A stretch of 64,000 nt of DNA from Lachnoclostridium phytofermentans (GTDB lineage: Bacteria > Bacillota > Clostridia > Lachnospirales > Lachnospiraceae): the NCBI RefSeq assembly GCF_000733755.1, contig NZ_JPOF01000007.1, positions 310,001 to 374,000 on the forward strand. Direction: 5' to 3'. Below the pieces are notes generated by a model, which did no database searches, was not told the DNA's origin, and saw only the letters and a list, made by a program, of their open reading frames with translations. A program made the translations under genes and the position numbers. How positions within the stretch are numbered: position 1 is the first letter of the stretch; the number at the start of each line of letters is the position of its first letter. This document shows, piece by piece, positions 10,356 through 19,542 of this stretch.

Positions 10356-12959
10356 ATGATGGCGGAAACCAAAAAAGGATATGAGAAATCACCTCGTATA
10401 CAAAAACTAATTGATGCGTTGTACGAGAAAATGCCAGAGATTGAATCAAAGCGAGCAGTTTTAATTACGGAATCGTATCAGCAGACAGAGGGAGAGCCTA
10501 TCATAAGCAGACGCTCCAAGGCCTTTGAACATATAGCAAAGAATCTTCCGATTGTAATTCGAGAGAATGAATTAATTGTAGGTAGTGCTACGATTGCAGA
10601 AAGAGGATGTCAGACCTTCCCTGAGTTCTCTTTTGATTGGCTGATAGCAGAACTTGATACTGTTGAGACTAGATCAGCAGACCCTTTTTATATTTCTGAG
10701 GAAGCAAAGAATGAGTTAAGGAAAGTACATAGCTATTGGAAGGGAAAAACAACTAGTGAATTAGCAGATTATTATATGGCTCCAGAAACGAAACTTGCAA
10801 TGGAGCACAATGTGTTTACACCGGGGAACTATTTTTATAATGGTGTTGGGCATATCACTGTGCAGTATGATAAGGTAATTGCAATCGGTTATGAAGGAAT
10901 TAAAGAAGAAGTATTCAGTAGGAAAAAAGAATTGCAACTAGGAGATGCTGATTATGCAAGCCGACTTGATTTCTATCATGCAGTAATCAGAAGCTGTGAT
11001 GCAGCCATACTGTATGCAAAGCGCTATGCCATGGAAGCGAAAAGACTTGCACTTATCTGTCAGGATGAGAAGAGAAAACATGAGCTTTTAACGATTGCAA
11101 AAAATTGTGAAAGAGTTCCGGCAAAGGGTGCGACTACATTTTATGAAGCATGCCAGGCATTTTGGTTTGTACAACTTTTATTACAGATTGAATCAAGTGG
11201 GCATTCCATTTCACCGGGAAGATTTGATCAATATTTGTATCCCTATTATAAAGCTGACCTTGAAGCGGGGAGAATCACAGGAGAACAGGCACAAGAAATT
11301 ATTGACTGTATCTTTGTGAAATTAAATGATATTAACAAATGCCGTGATGCCGCTTCTGCGGAAGGGTTTGCAGGATATGGAATGTTCCAGAATATGATTG
11401 TCGGCGGACAAGACAGTAATGGACGGGATGCTACGAATGAACTGAGTTTCATGGTATTAGAGGCTGCGATGCACACAATGCTACCACAGCCATCATTAAG
11501 TATCAGGGTATGGAATGGATCTCCCCATGATTTATTAATAAAAGCTGCAGAAGTTACCAGAACTGGAATCGGATTGCCTGCTTATTATAACGATGAGGTA
11601 ATTATCCCTGCGATGATGAGCAAAGGCGCAACAATGGAAGAAGCAAGAAGCTATAACATTATTGGTTGTGTGGAGCCGCAAGTGCCTGGTAAAACCGATG
11701 GATGGCATGATGCAGCGTTCTTTAATATGTGCCGTCCACTCGAGATGGTATTTTCAGGCGGATATGAAGATGGAAAATTAGTTGGTGTTCCAACCGGCTC
11801 CGTTGAAAATCACACGACATTTGAAGCTTTTTATGATGCATATAAAAAACAAATGGAATACTTTATTTCGTTGCTTGTTAATGCGGATAATGCGATTGAT
11901 ATGGCGCATGCAAAACTTTGTCCGTTGCCTTTTGAATCCTCTATGGTGGAAGACTGTATTGGACGCGGTTTATGTGTTCAGGAAGGTGGCGCAAAATACA
12001 ATTTTACTGGGCCGCAAGGATTTGGCATCGCAAATATGACAGATTCTCTTTATGCGATTAAGAAACTTGTATACGAGGAAGGTAAAGTGGGAATTACCGA
12101 AATGAAAGAAGCACTTCTACATAATTTTGGTATGCCAACAAAAAATGCTTCTGTAAGTGTAAGCTCTCATCCGTCCATTGATATCGAATTAGCTGGGCAA
12201 ATCACAGTAGAGATTGTTAAAAACTTAAGAGAACATGGGAAAGAACCTTCCGAAAAGGAAATAGAACAAATATTAAAGACTGTCCTTGAGGAAAAGAACA
12301 AAAACACGGAGAACCCGTTATCTACAAGAGTGGCAGGAAGTTCTGATAATCGATTAAGATATCAAGAAATCCTCCAGATGATTGAGGAATTACCAAAGTA
12401 TGGGAATGATATTCTTTCAATTGATGAATTTGCTAGAGAGATTGCTTATACCTATACAAAGCCATTGCAGAAATATAAAAATCCTAGAGGTGGCGTATAC
12501 CAAGCTGGCCTATATCCAGTTTCTGCAAATGTTCCGCTTGGACAACAAACAGGAGCGACTCCAGATGGAAGACTCGCCTATACCCCGATTGCGGATGGCG
12601 TTGGCCCAGCACCGGGACGTGATGTGCAAGGCCCTACTGCGGCAGCTAATTCTGTGGCACGTCTTGATCATATGGATGCAACAAATGGTACTTTATACAA
12701 TCAGAAATTTCACCCTTCAGCTCTACAGGGGCGTGGCGGATTAGAAAAGTTTGTGGCATTAATACGAGCTTTCTTTGATCAAAAAGGGATGCATGTACAG
12801 TTTAATGTGGTAAGCAGAGAAACATTAGTAGATGCACAAAAGCATCCGGAAAACTACAAACATCTGGTGGTTCGTGTTGCTGGTTACAGCGCCCTATTCA
12901 CTACATTATCCCGCTCCTTACAAGATGATATTATTAATCGAACCACACAAGGATTTTAG
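10356..12959 (+). CDS. Glycyl radical enzyme, B12-independent propanediol dehydratase type
   Basis: This enzyme probably dehydrates (S)-1,2-propanediol to propionaldehyde with a glycyl/thiyl radical instead of B12. The 867-residue protein has a pyruvate formate-lyase-like domain through about 720 and the glycine radical domain at the end. The catalytic Cys438 and Glu440 lie in GCVEPQVPGKTDGW, typical of diol and glycerol dehydratases, and the radical Gly843 lies in RVAGYSALFTTLS. The strong AGGAGG site fits ATG 10356 or ATG 10359. It heads the microcompartment locus, with its activase next. Glycerol dehydratase is the close alternative, but the aldolase and PduP-type dehydrogenase nearby favour propanediol. 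I see no clear encapsulation helix at either end. Confidence 0.9.
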   Translation: MMAETKKGYEKSPRIQKLIDALYEKMPEIESKRAVLITESYQQTEGEPIISRRSKAFEHIAKNLPIVIRENELIVGSATIAERGCQTFPEFSFDWLIAELDTVETRSADPFYISEEAKNELRKVHSYWKGKTTSELADYYMAPETKLAMEHNVFTPGNYFYNGVGHITVQYDKVIAIGYEGIKEEVFSRKKELQLGDADYASRLDFYHAVIRSCDAAILYAKRYAMEAKRLALICQDEKRKHELLTIAKNCERVPAKGATTFYEACQAFWFVQLLLQIESSGHSISPGRFDQYLYPYYKADLEAGRITGEQAQEIIDCIFVKLNDINKCRDAASAEGFAGYGMFQNMIVGGQDSNGRDATNELSFMVLEAAMHTMLPQPSLSIRVWNGSPHDLLIKAAEVTRTGIGLPAYYNDEVIIPAMMSKGATMEEARSYNIIGCVEPQVPGKTDGWHDAAFFNMCRPLEMVFSGGYEDGKLVGVPTGSVENHTTFEAFYDAYKKQMEYFISLLVNADNAIDMAHAKLCPLPFESSMVEDCIGRGLCVQEGGAKYNFTGPQGFGIANMTDSLYAIKKLVYEEGKVGITEMKEALLHNFGMPTKNASVSVSSHPSIDIELAGQITVEIVKNLREHGKEPSEKEIEQILKTVLEEKNKNTENPLSTRVAGSSDNRLRYQEILQMIEELPKYGNDILSIDEFAREIAYTYTKPLQKYKNPRGGVYQAGLYPVSANVPLGQQTGATPDGRLAYTPIADGVGPAPGRDVQGPTAAANSVARLDHMDATNGTLYNQKFHPSALQGRGGLEKFVALIRAFFDQKGMHVQFNVVSRETLVDAQKHPENYKHLVVRVAGYSALFTTLSRSLQDDIINRTTQGF

Positions 12960-13021
12960 AAATAACGTATGAATTTGTGCTGGTGCCAAAATTCACAGGA
13001 TTGCGACAGAATGGAGTTAAG

Positions 13022-13813
13022 ATGGATGACTTAAATGTAAAAGGAAGAATATTTGATATTCAACGATATTCCATTCATGATGGAAATGGAATTCGTACCA
13101 TTGTATTTCTAAAGGGCTGTGCGTTCCGATGTCGTTGGTGCTGTAATCCGGAATCTCAAGAATATGAGATTCAGAAAATGAAGGTTCAGGGGAAAGACAA
13201 AACAATCGGTAAGGATGTTACCGTTTCCGAAGTACTACAGGAGGTATTAAAAGATCGAAATTATTATCTAAGGTCTGGCGGAGGAGTTACACTCTCAGGA
13301 GGGGAAGCTTTATGTCAGCCGGATTTTACGTATCATCTGTTACATGCCTGTAAGGAAGAAGGATTGCATACGGCAATGGAGAGCACTGCTTTTGCAAAAT
13401 TTACTGTGATTGATAGAATTTTACCAGTTCTAGATCAATATCTGATGGACATCAAACATATGAACTCAGAGAAGCATCAATTATTTACCGGTCAAAGTAA
13501 CGAACTTGTGCTTGAAAATGCGGAAAAAATCGCTGCCTCTGGAAAAACAGAGCTGATTATCCGAGTACCAGTGATACCAACCTTTAACCATACGGATGCA
13601 GAAATTGCAGCAATTGCAGAATTTGCAGGCAGCTTACCAGGAGTAAAGGAAATGAACTTGCTCCCATATCATCGCCTCGGCAGTGATAAATACGATGGAT
13701 TAAACAGAGAGTATTTACTAAAGGGTATTATGCCTCCAATGATAGAAGAGATGGAACGTTTGAAAAAAGTAGCAGAAAGACATTCTGGACTAATTGTGAA
13801 AATTGGTGGCTAG
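13022..13813 (+). CDS. Glycyl radical enzyme activating enzyme (radical SAM)
   Basis: It abstracts hydrogen from Gly843 of the neighbouring dehydratase using a [4Fe-4S] cluster and S-adenosylmethionine. From ATG 13022 it has 263 residues; GGAG sits 5 bases upstream, which is better than the GTG at 12977. The cluster motif is in KGCAFRCRWCCNPESQ (Cys-x3-Cys-x2-Cys). The following stretch (EYEIQKMKVQGKDKTIGKDV) is short and has no cysteines, so the two-cluster ferredoxin-like insert found in many dehydratase activases is missing, as in pyruvate formate-lyase activase. GGGVTLSGGEAL is the family SAM-binding motif. Confidence 0.92.
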   Translation: MDDLNVKGRIFDIQRYSIHDGNGIRTIVFLKGCAFRCRWCCNPESQEYEIQKMKVQGKDKTIGKDVTVSEVLQEVLKDRNYYLRSGGGVTLSGGEALCQPDFTYHLLHACKEEGLHTAMESTAFAKFTVIDRILPVLDQYLMDIKHMNSEKHQLFTGQSNELVLENAEKIAASGKTELIIRVPVIPTFNHTDAEIAAIAEFAGSLPGVKEMNLLPYHRLGSDKYDGLNREYLLKGIMPPMIEEMERLKKVAERHSGLIVKIGG

Positions 13814-13854
13814 ACCAATATTTTATGCCGCAAGCGGCAGAATGAGAGGACACT

Positions 13855-14232
13855 ATGGGAATCTATGATTCGATGACAACCGAAGAGAAACTTCGTATTG
13901 TGCAGGAGTTAGTACCTGGCAAGCAGATATCTTTGGCTCATATTATAGCTGCGCCAGATCCACTTTTAATTGATAAACTTTCTTTTCAAAAAGAAAGCGA
14001 TAAGAGTAAGGCTTCCATTGGAATATTAACGATGAGCCCTGCAGAAGCAGTAATTATTGGAGCTGATTTAGCGGTAAAGGCATCGGGAGTTACATTGCAA
14101 AATGTCGATTATACCAGTGGTACCTTAGTATTCACAGGAACAGTATCTGAGGTAGAATCCGCAATGAATGCGATTGTGGAGTATTCAAACCGTACTCTGT
14201 CTTTTTCCGTATGCGATATTACACGTACCTAG
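13855..14232 (+). CDS. BMC shell protein, circularly permuted hexamer (EutS/PduU-like)
   Basis: The 125-residue protein resembles EutS and PduU, shell hexamers with a permuted BMC fold. The pattern VPGKQISLAHIIAAP near residue 19 matches EutS closely, and the core with IGILTMSPAEAVIIGADLAV and SGTLVFTGTVSEVE completes one BMC domain. It forms part of the protein shell. It lies 41 bases after the activase and ends the first transcription block; a new promoter follows. Confidence 0.9.
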   Translation: MGIYDSMTTEEKLRIVQELVPGKQISLAHIIAAPDPLLIDKLSFQKESDKSKASIGILTMSPAEAVIIGADLAVKASGVTLQNVDYTSGTLVFTGTVSEVESAMNAIVEYSNRTLSFSVCDITRT

Positions 14233-14326
14233 GGCAAAGAAAATAAGATAGAACATGAAAGATAAATAGATAATGTTGTATGAAAACTAGAATCTCACCA
14301 GAAAAAAATGAAAACCACATAAAACA

Positions 14327-14377
14327 ACATTAAAAAATAAATAATGTGTTGACTTATGAACGTTTAGGTAATATAAT
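14327..14377 (+). promoter_or_regulatory. BMC operon promoter 2 with upstream inverted repeat
   Basis: TTGACT (14349-14354) and TATAAT (14372-14377) have a 17-base spacer. ACATTA (14327-14332) and TAATGT (14342-14347) form an inverted repeat that abuts the -35 box. The layout copies promoter 1 at 10287, including the TTGACTTAT core and an AAAACC run about 35 bases upstream. Confidence 0.75.
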
Positions 14378-14434
14378 ATAGAAAAACAAAGAAATACAAC
14401 GATAAAAGTCACAGAAAATAGAAGGAGGATTACA

Positions 14435-15229
14435 ATGAACGAATATGAAATCAAAAAGGAGATATGCGAGATAGGACGCAGAATCTATAACAAGGGTATG
14501 GTTGCTGCAAATGACGGTAATATCTCTGTAAAGTTAAATGAGAATGAATTTTTATGTACACCAACTGGAGTTAGTAAAGGATTTATGACACCAGATTACA
14601 TATGTAAGGTAGATAAAAATGGTAAAGTACTTCAAGCAAATGGAATCTATAAACCATCCTCTGAAATCAAAATGCACATGAGAGTATACAAGGAGCGTCC
14701 AGATGTTAATGCAGTAGTTCATGCTCATCCAATGTATGCAACAAGCTTTGCAATTGCAGGAATTCCTTTAACACAGCCAATTATGCCAGAGGCAGTTATT
14801 TCTTTAGGTTGTGTTCCAATTGCTGAGTATGGTACACCTTCTACAGATGAGATTCCAGATGCAATCTCTAAGTATATTCAACATTTTGACTCCGTTTTAT
14901 TAGCAAATCATGGTGCATTAAGCTTTTCCGATACTTTACTAAATGCATATTTTAAGATGGAATCAACTGAGTTCTATGCACAGTTATTATATCAAGCAAA
15001 AGTTCTTGGAGGGCCAAAAGAATTAAGCAATTCTCAGGTTCAGAGATTATACGAATTAAGAAGAGAATTTGGGTTAAAAGGAAAGCATCCTGCTGATCTT
15101 TGCTCCAATACAAAGGAAGGAAAAGCAAGTTGTCACTGTTGTGGAAATGACTGTAAGGAAAGTGCTTCCGATAACGCAGATTTAGTTGCTTCCATTACAA
15201 AAAAGGTTATGGAGCAGTTAGGATTATAA
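14435..15229 (+). CDS. fucA: Class II fuculose/rhamnulose-1-phosphate aldolase with C-terminal encapsulation helix
   Basis: The aldolase cleaves L-fuculose-1-phosphate (and probably L-rhamnulose-1-phosphate) to dihydroxyacetone phosphate and L-lactaldehyde. The aldolase domain covers about residues 1-215. Zinc ligands are His96 and His98 in VVHAHPMYATSF and His159 in LLANHGALSFSD. Family members end near residue 215, but here a Cys-rich linker (CHCCGNDC) and an amphipathic helix (NADLVASITKKVMEQLGL) follow, which matches a BMC targeting peptide. GGAGGATTACA precedes the ATG. It is the first gene after promoter 2 and feeds the compartment with lactaldehyde. Confidence 0.93.
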   Translation: MNEYEIKKEICEIGRRIYNKGMVAANDGNISVKLNENEFLCTPTGVSKGFMTPDYICKVDKNGKVLQANGIYKPSSEIKMHMRVYKERPDVNAVVHAHPMYATSFAIAGIPLTQPIMPEAVISLGCVPIAEYGTPSTDEIPDAISKYIQHFDSVLLANHGALSFSDTLLNAYFKMESTEFYAQLLYQAKVLGGPKELSNSQVQRLYELRREFGLKGKHPADLCSNTKEGKASCHCCGNDCKESASDNADLVASITKKVMEQLGL

Positions 15230-15276
15230 GAATTGGTACTTACGAAATAGTGAGTTCCGATAAGGAGGGATCGTAA

Positions 15277-16665
15277 GTGACAGTAAATGAGCAGTTGGTT
15301 CAAGACATTGTCAAAAATGTCGTAGCGAGTATGCAATTGACTCAAACACCGAAGACTGAACTTGGTATATTCGACGATATGAACCAAGCAATTGAAGCTG
15401 CAAAAGAGGCTCAGTTAGTTATAAAGAAGATGTCGATGGACCAAAGAGAAAAAATCATTTCTGCGATACGTAAGAAAACGATAGAGAATGCAGAAACACT
15501 TGCCCGTATGGCGGTAGAAGAAACTGGTATGGGTAATGTGGGACATAAAATCTTAAAACATCAGTTGGTAGCAGAAAAAACACCTGGGACAGAGGATATC
15601 ACAACCACTGCTTGGTCTGGTGACCGTGGCTTAACCTTAGTGGAGATGGGGCCATTCGGTGTAATTGGTGCGATCACGCCATGCACTAATCCAAGTGAAA
15701 CAATCATTTGCAATACGATTGGTATGTTAGCTGGTGGAAATACGGTGGTATTTAATCCACACCCGGCAGCGATAAAAACCTCTAACTTTGCAGTAAGGTT
15801 GATTAATGAAGCTTCTCTCATGGCAGGAGGTCCAGCAAATATTGCTTGTTCTTTGGTAAAGCCTACTCTGGATAGTAGTAAGATTATGATGTCTCATAAA
15901 GATATTCCATTGATTGCTGCGACTGGAGGACCAGGTGTAGTTACTGCCGTATTACAAAGCGGTAAGAGAGGTATTGGTGCGGGAGCTGGAAATCCACCTG
16001 CGTTAGTAGATGAAACTGCTGACATTAGAAAAGCAGCGGAAGATATTGTTAACGGATGTACATTTGATAATAATCTTCCATGTATTGCAGAAAAAGAAGT
16101 TGTTGCAATTAACAGCATCGCAGATGAATTAATAAATTTCATGGTAAAAGAGCAAGGTTGTTATGCGATTACAAAAGAGCAACAAGATAAGCTTACAAGC
16201 GTAGTAATTACATCAAAGGGATTGAATCGTAACTGCGTTGGAAAAGATGCAAAAACATTACTTCGCATGATTGGAATTGAGGTGCCTTCCAATATTCGTT
16301 GCATCATATTTGAGGGCGAGAAAGAACATCCTTTGATTTCCGAAGAGCTGATGATGCCAATTCTTGGTATAGTTCGTGCGAAAAACTTTGAGGATACAGT
16401 AGAGAAAGCGGTATGGTTAGAGCACGGTAATCGGCACTCCGCACACATTCATTCCAAAAATGTGGACCGTATCACAACCTATGCAAAAGCGATTGATACA
16501 GCGATTCTTGTTAAGAATGCACCTTCCTATGCAGCCATCGGATTTGGTGGTGAGGGATTTTGTACCTTTACTATAGCAAGCAGAACCGGTGAAGGACTCA
16601 CAAGTGCAAGTACATTTACAAAACGCAGACGATGCGTAATGTCGGATAGTTTGTGTATCCGTTGA
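15277..16665 (+). CDS. CoA-acylating propionaldehyde dehydrogenase, PduP-like
   Basis: It oxidises propionaldehyde to propionyl-CoA with NAD and CoA. The 462-residue protein starts with an encapsulation helix (VNEQLVQDIVKNVVASMQL, residues 3-21), then a linker, then the aldehyde dehydrogenase fold. The catalytic Cys269 lies in FDNNLPCIAEKE, the signature of the PduP/EutE class. The start is GTG 15277, with AAGGAGGG upstream. It also probably acts on the lactaldehyde branch to a lesser extent, but that is inference. It lies 47 bases after the aldolase. Confidence 0.94.
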   Translation: MTVNEQLVQDIVKNVVASMQLTQTPKTELGIFDDMNQAIEAAKEAQLVIKKMSMDQREKIISAIRKKTIENAETLARMAVEETGMGNVGHKILKHQLVAEKTPGTEDITTTAWSGDRGLTLVEMGPFGVIGAITPCTNPSETIICNTIGMLAGGNTVVFNPHPAAIKTSNFAVRLINEASLMAGGPANIACSLVKPTLDSSKIMMSHKDIPLIAATGGPGVVTAVLQSGKRGIGAGAGNPPALVDETADIRKAAEDIVNGCTFDNNLPCIAEKEVVAINSIADELINFMVKEQGCYAITKEQQDKLTSVVITSKGLNRNCVGKDAKTLLRMIGIEVPSNIRCIIFEGEKEHPLISEELMMPILGIVRAKNFEDTVEKAVWLEHGNRHSAHIHSKNVDRITTYAKAIDTAILVKNAPSYAAIGFGGEGFCTFTIASRTGEGLTSASTFTKRRRCVMSDSLCIR

Positions 16666-16733
16666 GATAGTCCTATTCTTGCATTGTAAATACAAAGGTG
16701 TGTCATATTAATAGGAAGGAGAAAATCATTTTT

Positions 16734-17933
16734 ATGAATTCTGAAAGTATAGAACAGATTGTACGTCAAGTGCTAGCTGGTTTATCAGAGGCTCCCCAAA
16801 GCACTGCTTCAGTGAAAAGCGCAGGGATTCCAGAGAAAGCCAGAGTCGCAGTATTGACGGAGTTACAAAAGATTGAATTAAAAGAGTACCCATTACCTCC
16901 AATCGGAGAGGATGATATCTTAGTTAAAGTGGAAGGCTGCGGTATCTGTGGTACCGACGCTCACGAATATAAAAGAGATCCATTTTCCTTGATTCCTGTA
17001 GTACTTGGTCATGAAGGTACAGGCGAAATCGTTAAGATGGGTAAGAATGTTAAGTTAGACAGTGCTGGTAAGCCACTTTTTGTAGGTGATAAAGTGGTTT
17101 CTTGTATGATTTTTAAGGATAATCCAGATATCACTATGTTTGATTTAAACAAACAAAATGTGGGTGGAGCTGATGTATACGGTTTACTACCTGAAGATAA
17201 GGAAATTCGCTTCAATGGTTGGTTTGCTGATTACATAGTAATTAAGGGAGGTTCTACAATCTTTAATGTAAGTGATTTAGACCTTTCCTCAAGAATTTTA
17301 ATTGAGCCTTGCGCAGTATTAATTCACGCTGTGGAACGTGCTAAGACAACGGGGATTCTTCGCTTTAACAGTAGAGTAGTCGTTCAAGGTTGTGGACCTA
17401 TCGGGCTTATCTGTATTGCAGTACTTCGTACTATGGGTATTGAAAACATTGTAGCAGTAGACGGAGAAGCTAAGAGATTAGAGTTTGCGAAAGAAATGGG
17501 GGCGTGTGCAAGTGTGAACTTCAAAGAGCATCAGGGTATTGAAGCACTAGCAAAAGCGGTAGAAACAGCTTGTGGTGGAAAGCCAGCAGATTTCGCTTTC
17601 CAGTGTACGGGAGCTCCAGGGGGACACTCGAACATCTATAAGTTTATCCGTAACGGCGGCGGACTTTGTGAGTTAGGATTCTTCATTAATGGAGGAGATG
17701 CAACCATCAATCCTCACTTTGATATCTGCGCAAAGGAATTAACGGTAGTAGGTTCTTGGGTATATACCTTGCGCGATTATGCAACTACCTTTGATTTCTT
17801 AAAGAGAGCGAAGGGAATTGGTCTTCCTATGGAAAAATTGATTACTCATACTTATCCATTGGAACAAATTAACGAAGGTTTTCAGACAAATCTAGCAATG
17901 ACAGGTCTTAAGATTGCTATCGTAAATAAATAA
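16734..17933 (+). CDS. Zinc-type alcohol dehydrogenase with N-terminal encapsulation helix
   Basis: This 399-residue medium-chain dehydrogenase likely reduces lactaldehyde to propanediol and/or propionaldehyde to propanol, recycling NADH within the compartment. Residues 1-20 (core SESIEQIVRQVLAGLSEA) look like an encapsulation peptide and are followed by a short linker. Zinc-site residues appear in GCGICGTDAHEY and VLGHEGTGEI; the Rossmann motif is GCGPIGLICIAV. The usual four-cysteine structural zinc lobe is not evident. ATG 16734 was chosen because the helix starts there; GGAAGGAG lies 12 bases upstream. The frame is open back to ATG 16698. Confidence 0.88.
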   Translation: MNSESIEQIVRQVLAGLSEAPQSTASVKSAGIPEKARVAVLTELQKIELKEYPLPPIGEDDILVKVEGCGICGTDAHEYKRDPFSLIPVVLGHEGTGEIVKMGKNVKLDSAGKPLFVGDKVVSCMIFKDNPDITMFDLNKQNVGGADVYGLLPEDKEIRFNGWFADYIVIKGGSTIFNVSDLDLSSRILIEPCAVLIHAVERAKTTGILRFNSRVVVQGCGPIGLICIAVLRTMGIENIVAVDGEAKRLEFAKEMGACASVNFKEHQGIEALAKAVETACGGKPADFAFQCTGAPGGHSNIYKFIRNGGGLCELGFFINGGDATINPHFDICAKELTVVGSWVYTLRDYATTFDFLKRAKGIGLPMEKLITHTYPLEQINEGFQTNLAMTGLKIAIVNK

Positions 17934-17992
17934 GAAAAAGATCGCTTCACGAACTTTTCCTTATCATAAATAATGAATAAGAGGTAGCAGTT

Positions 17993-18307
17993 ATGGGTTT
18001 AGCAGTTGGATTTTTAGAGGTATATGGTTTGACGGCAGCATTTGTGGCGGCCGATGCCGGATGTAAGGCCGCTAATGTAATCTTGGAACCATTTGACCGA
18101 AATAAACCGGCAAATGCAGATAAACTTCCCGTTCCATTATTGGTTACGATAAAATTCAGAGGCTCCATCGAGGATGTCAATGCAGCTTTGGATGCAGCGA
18201 AAAGAGCTGCAATACAAGTTACTGATGTCGTATCTTTCCATACAATTGCCGCACCTGAGGGTGATGTGAATAAGATGCTTCACTTAAGCGGTTTTGATAA
18301 GAATTAA
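17993..18307 (+). CDS. BMC hexameric shell protein
   Basis: The 104-residue protein is a single BMC domain: AVGFLEVYGLTAAFVAADAG at the start, a central strand (LPVPLLVTIKFRGSIEDVNAALDAA) and a C-terminal tail with ISFHTIA-like residues. It is more divergent than the next two shell proteins and has a charged insertion (FDRNKPANADK) where typical hexamers have a short loop, so its pore or edge may differ. AAGAGGTAGC precedes the ATG. Confidence 0.92.
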   Translation: MGLAVGFLEVYGLTAAFVAADAGCKAANVILEPFDRNKPANADKLPVPLLVTIKFRGSIEDVNAALDAAKRAAIQVTDVVSFHTIAAPEGDVNKMLHLSGFDKN

Positions 18308-18356
18308 GTATAGGCAATGAATGGGTGTTAAGATACGAAGAAAGGGGCTTGACATA

Positions 18357-18659
18357 ATGGGAAAATCATTAGGATTTATTGAAATAAGTGGTGTAACCGC
18401 AGCGGTAGATGCCCTCGATATTATGTGCAAAACAGCAGGTGTCGAGTTCGTTACTTGGGAGAGAAAGATGGGTGGAAGGTTGGTTACCATCATCGTATCA
18501 GGATCTGTTTCCGAAGTAACACAGGCAGTAGAATCTGCGGTAAATCAGGCTATTAAAAAGCCAGTAGCTCATGCCGTCATTGCAAATCCTCATGAAGAGG
18601 TTCTTCGCATGGTTGATCTAAGTGCAAGAAAAATGTTGCCACAAGACGAAGAAATGTAG
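18357..18659 (+). CDS. BMC hexameric shell protein
   Basis: This 100-residue single-domain shell protein starts KSLGFIEISGVTAAVDALDI and continues with the conserved strand GGRLVTIIVSGSVSEVTQAVE and the tail VIANPHEEVLRMVD. The start ATG 18357 is supported by AAAGGGG nine bases upstream; an in-frame ATG at 18321 has no comparable site. It forms tiles of the compartment shell with the neighbouring BMC proteins. The gap to the previous gene is 49 bases. Confidence 0.93.
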   Translation: MGKSLGFIEISGVTAAVDALDIMCKTAGVEFVTWERKMGGRLVTIIVSGSVSEVTQAVESAVNQAIKKPVAHAVIANPHEEVLRMVDLSARKMLPQDEEM

Positions 18660-18693
18660 TGTGTTAATGCAAAAGAAGGCAGGGTAATCACAT

Positions 18694-19188
18694 ATGGATG
18701 ATAAGTTAGATAAAAAGTCGAAATCGACGAGAAAAGCTGAGATTACTGGAGAGGGAAAGAAGCCTCGCAGTACGTCCAAAGTATCACTTACCGGACAGAG
18801 CATTGAGGAGGTAAGCGGTAGTAACATTTCTATGGAAGTTATAAAAAATAATAAAAATATAAAAGATGAGGTTACTGTTGATACAACAGTTCTAAAGGAG
18901 GAAAAAATTATGGCACAGGAAGCATTAGGAATGATCGAAACAAGAGGTTTAGTAGCAGCTATTGAGGCAGCAGATGCAATGTTAAAGGCAGCAAACGTAA
19001 CATTAGTAGGAACAGAAAAAATCGGTTCTGGATTAGTAAGTGTTATGGTTAGAGGAGATGTTGGAGCAGTGAAAGCAGCTGTTGAGTCTGGAGCAGCTAG
19101 TGCTGGAAGACTTGGTGAGTTAGTAGCTACTCATGTAATACCAAGACCACATGCTGATGTAGAGAAGATTTTACCAGCAATTAAGTAA
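18694..19188 (+). CDS. BMC hexameric shell protein with 72-residue extension and internal start
   Basis: The full frame codes for 164 residues. The BMC domain starts at residue 73 ([20 protein letters not shown]) and ends with [17 protein letters not shown], giving a standard 92-residue shell protein if translation begins at ATG 18910. That internal ATG has a near-perfect AAAGGAGG eight bases upstream, while ATG 18694 has only a weak site. The extension (residues 1-72) is rich in Lys, Ser and Thr and looks disordered. Both products may be made: a long form with a tail and an abundant short form. The short form is the safer call. Confidence 0.85.
   Translation: MDDKLDKKSKSTRKAEITGEGKKPRSTSKVSLTGQSIEEVSGSNISMEVIKNNKNIKDEVTVDTTVLKEEKIMAQEALGMIETRGLVAAIEAADAMLKAANVTLVGTEKIGSGLVSVMVRGDVGAVKAAVESGAASAGRLGELVATHVIPRPHADVEKILPAIK
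18894..18912 (+). promoter_or_regulatory. Strong internal ribosome site and start of the shell protein
   Basis: AAAGGAGG at 18894-18901 stands 8 bases before ATG 18910, in frame inside the longer reading frame. It decides the likely main start of the shell protein. Confidence 0.8.
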
Positions 19189-19542
19189 ATCAAATACTAG
19201 ATAATCTTATAAGAGTAATTTCTTATTAGAGGATATACTTAGAACTCCTTATAGATATGGATAAAGTGACGATAGTTGCTTTATCCATTAAAAAAATTAA
19301 GGAAATACATAGCTTCAGTGACAAAAAAAGTATATGATTCTAAAATCAAACAAGAATTGAAATGTAACAAGGTTAGAACAAAAAAGATATCATGTGGACA
19401 TGATTACAGATGAGAAACACTAAACATGAATATCAAAAGATAATGAACTATAAAGACAAAAGATAATGAACTACGAAATACAAAAGAAGCAACAAAATTT
19501 AAACTAGCAAAAGATATAACATTAGGAAAAAAAGTAAAGTAG
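19189..19542 (+). other. 354-bp gap inside the BMC locus with hairpin and direct repeats
   Basis: No gene is visible. TGGATAAAG (19258-19266) and CTTTATCCA (19279-19287) form a perfect 9-bp stem with a 12-base loop but no T-run follows, so it may stabilise the shell-gene mRNA end rather than terminate. CAAAAGATAATGAACTA occurs twice (19434-19450 and 19457-19473, period 23). I found no consensus promoter for pduL. Confidence 0.6.

Noticed and set aside
14337-14377. Possible catabolite-repression (CRE) site around GAACGTT near promoter 2
   Set aside because: The match to the CcpA consensus is too poor to support.
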